Below are positions 61,477 through 64,000 of a stretch of DNA of 64,000 bases, in pieces. This DNA comes from Xenopus tropicalis. Its lineage: Eukaryota > Chordata > Amphibia > Anura > Pipidae. Location: positions 27,145,712 to 27,209,711 of the forward strand of contig NC_030679.2 in NCBI RefSeq assembly GCF_000004195.4. Direction: 5' to 3'. The notes beneath the pieces are model-generated. The model searched no databases, was not told the origin of the DNA, and saw only the letters and a program-made list of their open reading frames with translations. The first letter of the stretch is position 1, and every line of letters begins with the position of its first letter. The position numbers and the translations under genes are program-made.

Positions 61477-61669
61477 TTAAGCCTATAAAATACAACTAAA
61501 GGCACTATTGGAACTGTGATAACTTAGCATTTTATGACAGTATAACCTAAAGGAGCCTTAGCAAATGTAATGTAGTGTAAGCCCTATTTATTAAACCAGT
61601 GAGGGCAACAGTTCATTATATTTTAATTACTTTAAAACACTCTCATTTGTTGGTGTTACTGTTTTTTTA

Positions 61670-61890
61670 GGGCAGTGGGACACAGGGAGACGTGTCACTC
61701 CGATGTCTGAAGTCGCCTGAAGTTTCCTCTCAAGACAACTTTGGGAGACTTCAGGAGATTGCAGCGATGCGTATGCCATCCCACCGCTGATTTACATTCT
61801 AGCCAGTGGGATGGCATTGAGGGAAGATTAGTCGCCCGTAACAACGAAGATTTGTCTTGGGGCGACTAATCTCCCCGTGTGCCACTGCCC
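61670..61890. mobile_element. MITE with TTA flanks
   Basis: Ends GGGCAGTGGGACACAGGGAGA and TCTCCCCGTGTGCCACTGCCC are inverted repeats; TTA is present on both sides. Likely Harbinger-like. Confidence 0.8.
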
Positions 61891-61893
61891 TTA

Positions 61894-63900
61894 AAGAGGC
61901 AGTATAAACCCTTTTTGACATGACATTACTTTATCATAAAAAAAATAAATCTATGGTTATTGGTATTTCTTGAACTAAACAGAAAACTAAAACTTTAAAG
62001 CTTTAAACTGTTAGGCCATATCAGTGTCATTAAACCAGGTCTGGATGCATAGTTAGCCACAGGGTAATAAAGGACTAATTTGCATGTCTCCTCCCACAAT
62101 TCATTTTAGTTAGAGAGTCTTATTACTGGTTGTAAAGCAGTGCTATGTGTGTAGCCTGAGGCACGTGCATAACATCCATTGTCAAAAGGCTTTTTGCTGC
62201 ATCCCTTATCCTTACTTACACTGCTCTGTAGCTTTTGGAAATGTCCATTCACTTAGCTTTAAGTCTCTTGGTACTAAAATACCTGTGGTCAAACAACATA
62301 TGGTATCTGTACATTGTGTTAGAACACAGGTGGTGTGCAGTGAAGGAGTTACATACTGAGTATTGTAGTATATTGTTCTGATGAAGCGGAGATCCCTGAC
62401 CTTTTGTGTATATATATTCTAACATTTGCTATATTCCCTTTTGGCCATGGAAGATTAGTCTAACCTGCTGAATAATGATCCTTTGCATGAAAGAGGGAGT
62501 CTCCCACGTGTTTATCTGTTACAACCAGTATCTCAATGATCAGGAGATGAAAATATTTAGATTTCATTTATTTGCTTGAAATCCTGTATTTTTTGCTGTT
62601 TATGATGTTTCTGCCTTTGATACTTTGCATGTGCTCGAAGGTCTGGCCCCAAAACGTCAGATGTAGTGTTATCGATGTTTATTACTAGTACACATTGTTT
62701 CCATGGTGACCAGAGATGTTGCAGCCTAGCAACCATTCATGTGTGGGGATGTGACAATTTCAGCCTCTGACTATGGTTTCTAATGCTGATAAATTTAACC
62801 CTGTGTCATTTTTTCTAGAGAAAAAAAAAAGATAAGATTCATATTTTCCAGCTTTGTGCGGCGTAGTAAATACAAGTAGTGTAAGAATATTTATATAAAC
62901 AAGACTAACATCCAAATGCAAATACAACTATATAGCATAATGATGGCAAAGCTAAAAATAAAGGCAAATTCAGCAAGCATGCCAAGAGTATGCATTTAAA
63001 AAAGGTAGCTTCATTTATTCTGCTTGTATGTGGGTATATATGAGAGTGACTGGCAAAGTGTTTATACATTTTAAAATATGAACTGTGTACAGTAGGAAAC
63101 CTTTAATTTACCAGGCACTGCTATTTAATACAGTTTATTCATATATGTAAGAAATTAGAATATGCTCTTTATGAAATGCATGATATGTAGAAGTATCATA
63201 TTGCATCCTCATTGTCATTCATCTTATAGCAACAACAAATGACATTATTATAATGCGCTTGATCGCATGTCTGCAAACACTGTTGGTAGTAAAATATATT
63301 ATGGGCCTATTTAACTAACATTGTGCTATTGGTAATGCTGTTTACTGTGTTATTGTAGAGCTAATAGTCAAAGAACTGAGTTAGAGATTAGAGGAAAATT
63401 GCCTGGATTCATTGTGGGTATGGGGCCATCTTAAATGAGCCTCGCTGGTGTAATAGAGTGAGGCTTATTTACTAACACTGGCAACTTAGCGCAAGTCCAG
63501 TAATACATAGCAAACCATGTATTTGATTACATTATTCTATTTGCAGTAGATGGAACAAATATGATAGCTGGTTGATTGCTATATGGTGCTATAGTACAAG
63601 GGGCCAAATTTGACCACTGTTACTAAATAACCCACATGGTATTGTAGCTCAGCTGCAGACTCTGAGGGTTCAATTACTTGGGGACAAAATTGCCTCAGTT
63701 CAGTCAGCAGTTTCATCAAACCACTGCAGGTAGAATAAGGAATGCATAAATCTGATCTGAAATCTGCAGCAATATCGGCCACTTTAAGTAAATGACCTTC
63801 TGTGTCTAATATAAAGGCACCAATCATGTGGCACTGTGCCCTTCTATAGTCACAGAACTCCATGGTGACTTCTTATAGCAGGTTGGTCATTATTCCTTAT
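61894..63900. other. Gene-free stretch to window end
   Basis: AT-rich. The 94-codon minus-strand frame at 63579-63863 shows no family signature and is not called as a gene. Confidence 0.6.
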
Positions 63901-63970
63901 ACAGGTATGGGACCTGTTTTCCAGAATGCTGGGGAACTGGGGTTTTTCAGATAACAGATCCTATACCTGC
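63901..63970. mobile_element. Short ACAGGTATGGGATCC MITE derivative
   Basis: Ends ACAGGTATGGGACC and AGATCCTATACCTGC only 70 bp apart, both terminal repeats with the centre deleted. Confidence 0.65.
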
Positions 63971-64000
63971 ATATTTGTCATTTTTGTATTCAAAGCTATT

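Noticed and set aside
63579..63863. Minus-strand open frame of 94 codons
   Set aside because: No signature, no neighbouring exon context; length is possible by chance.

Overview
The window looks like genomic DNA of a frog, most likely Xenopus. It carries part of the clustered protocadherin alpha locus, embedded in AT-rich DNA full of short inverted-repeat elements of kinds common in Xenopus. The species call is an inference from repeat content and gene organisation; no alignment was run.

The genes are large single variable exons, all on the + strand, each about 2.4 kb. Each encodes a signal peptide, six cadherin (EC) repeats, one membrane span and the start of the cytoplasmic tail, and each ends at a phase-0 GT splice donor. 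Five are ordinary alpha-type exons: 5506-7866, 13352-15721, 20007-22367, 28251-30608 and 34963-37329. They share the CQLHYSIPEES / KHGTFVGRIAQDLGL start and the tail motif VGSWVYSQ typical of alpha protocadherins. A sixth, more divergent exon (44435-46810) is a C-type exon with its own tail. The constant exons they should splice to were not found and presumably lie beyond 64 kb. A decayed protocadherin 3' fragment lies at about 3580-3835.

The five ordinary promoters share an architecture: a CTCF-like element about 170-200 bp before the ATG, then a YY1-like block with the core AGCCATATTGCTGCTGG, then the coding start. The C-type promoter has a recognisable version of the CTCF-like element only. 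The ordinary exons also carry a second CTCF-like match inside the coding sequence, which the C-type exon lacks. This fits the known mode of alpha promoter choice by CTCF/cohesin looping.

The cluster grew by tandem duplication. About 16.17-22.4 kb and 23.58-30.63 kb are paralogous units, and 0.6-3.85 kb is paralogous to 8.05-12.5 kb. Later insertions are dated by empty sites in the sister unit: a hAT-type MITE at 23896-24185, a Tc1 element at 26100-27699 and a solo LTR at 2364-3442.

The remainder (46.8-64 kb and the gaps) holds mobile elements: two Tc1 elements (one with an intact DD34E transposase, one frameshifted and nested in a Harbinger-like MITE), hAT-like MITEs with 8-bp duplications, TTA/TAA- and TTAA-flanked MITEs, a 5'-truncated L2-type LINE, a decayed CR1-like LINE, a three-copy array of a roughly 780-bp unit, and microsatellites. 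No RNA gene or CRISPR array was seen.
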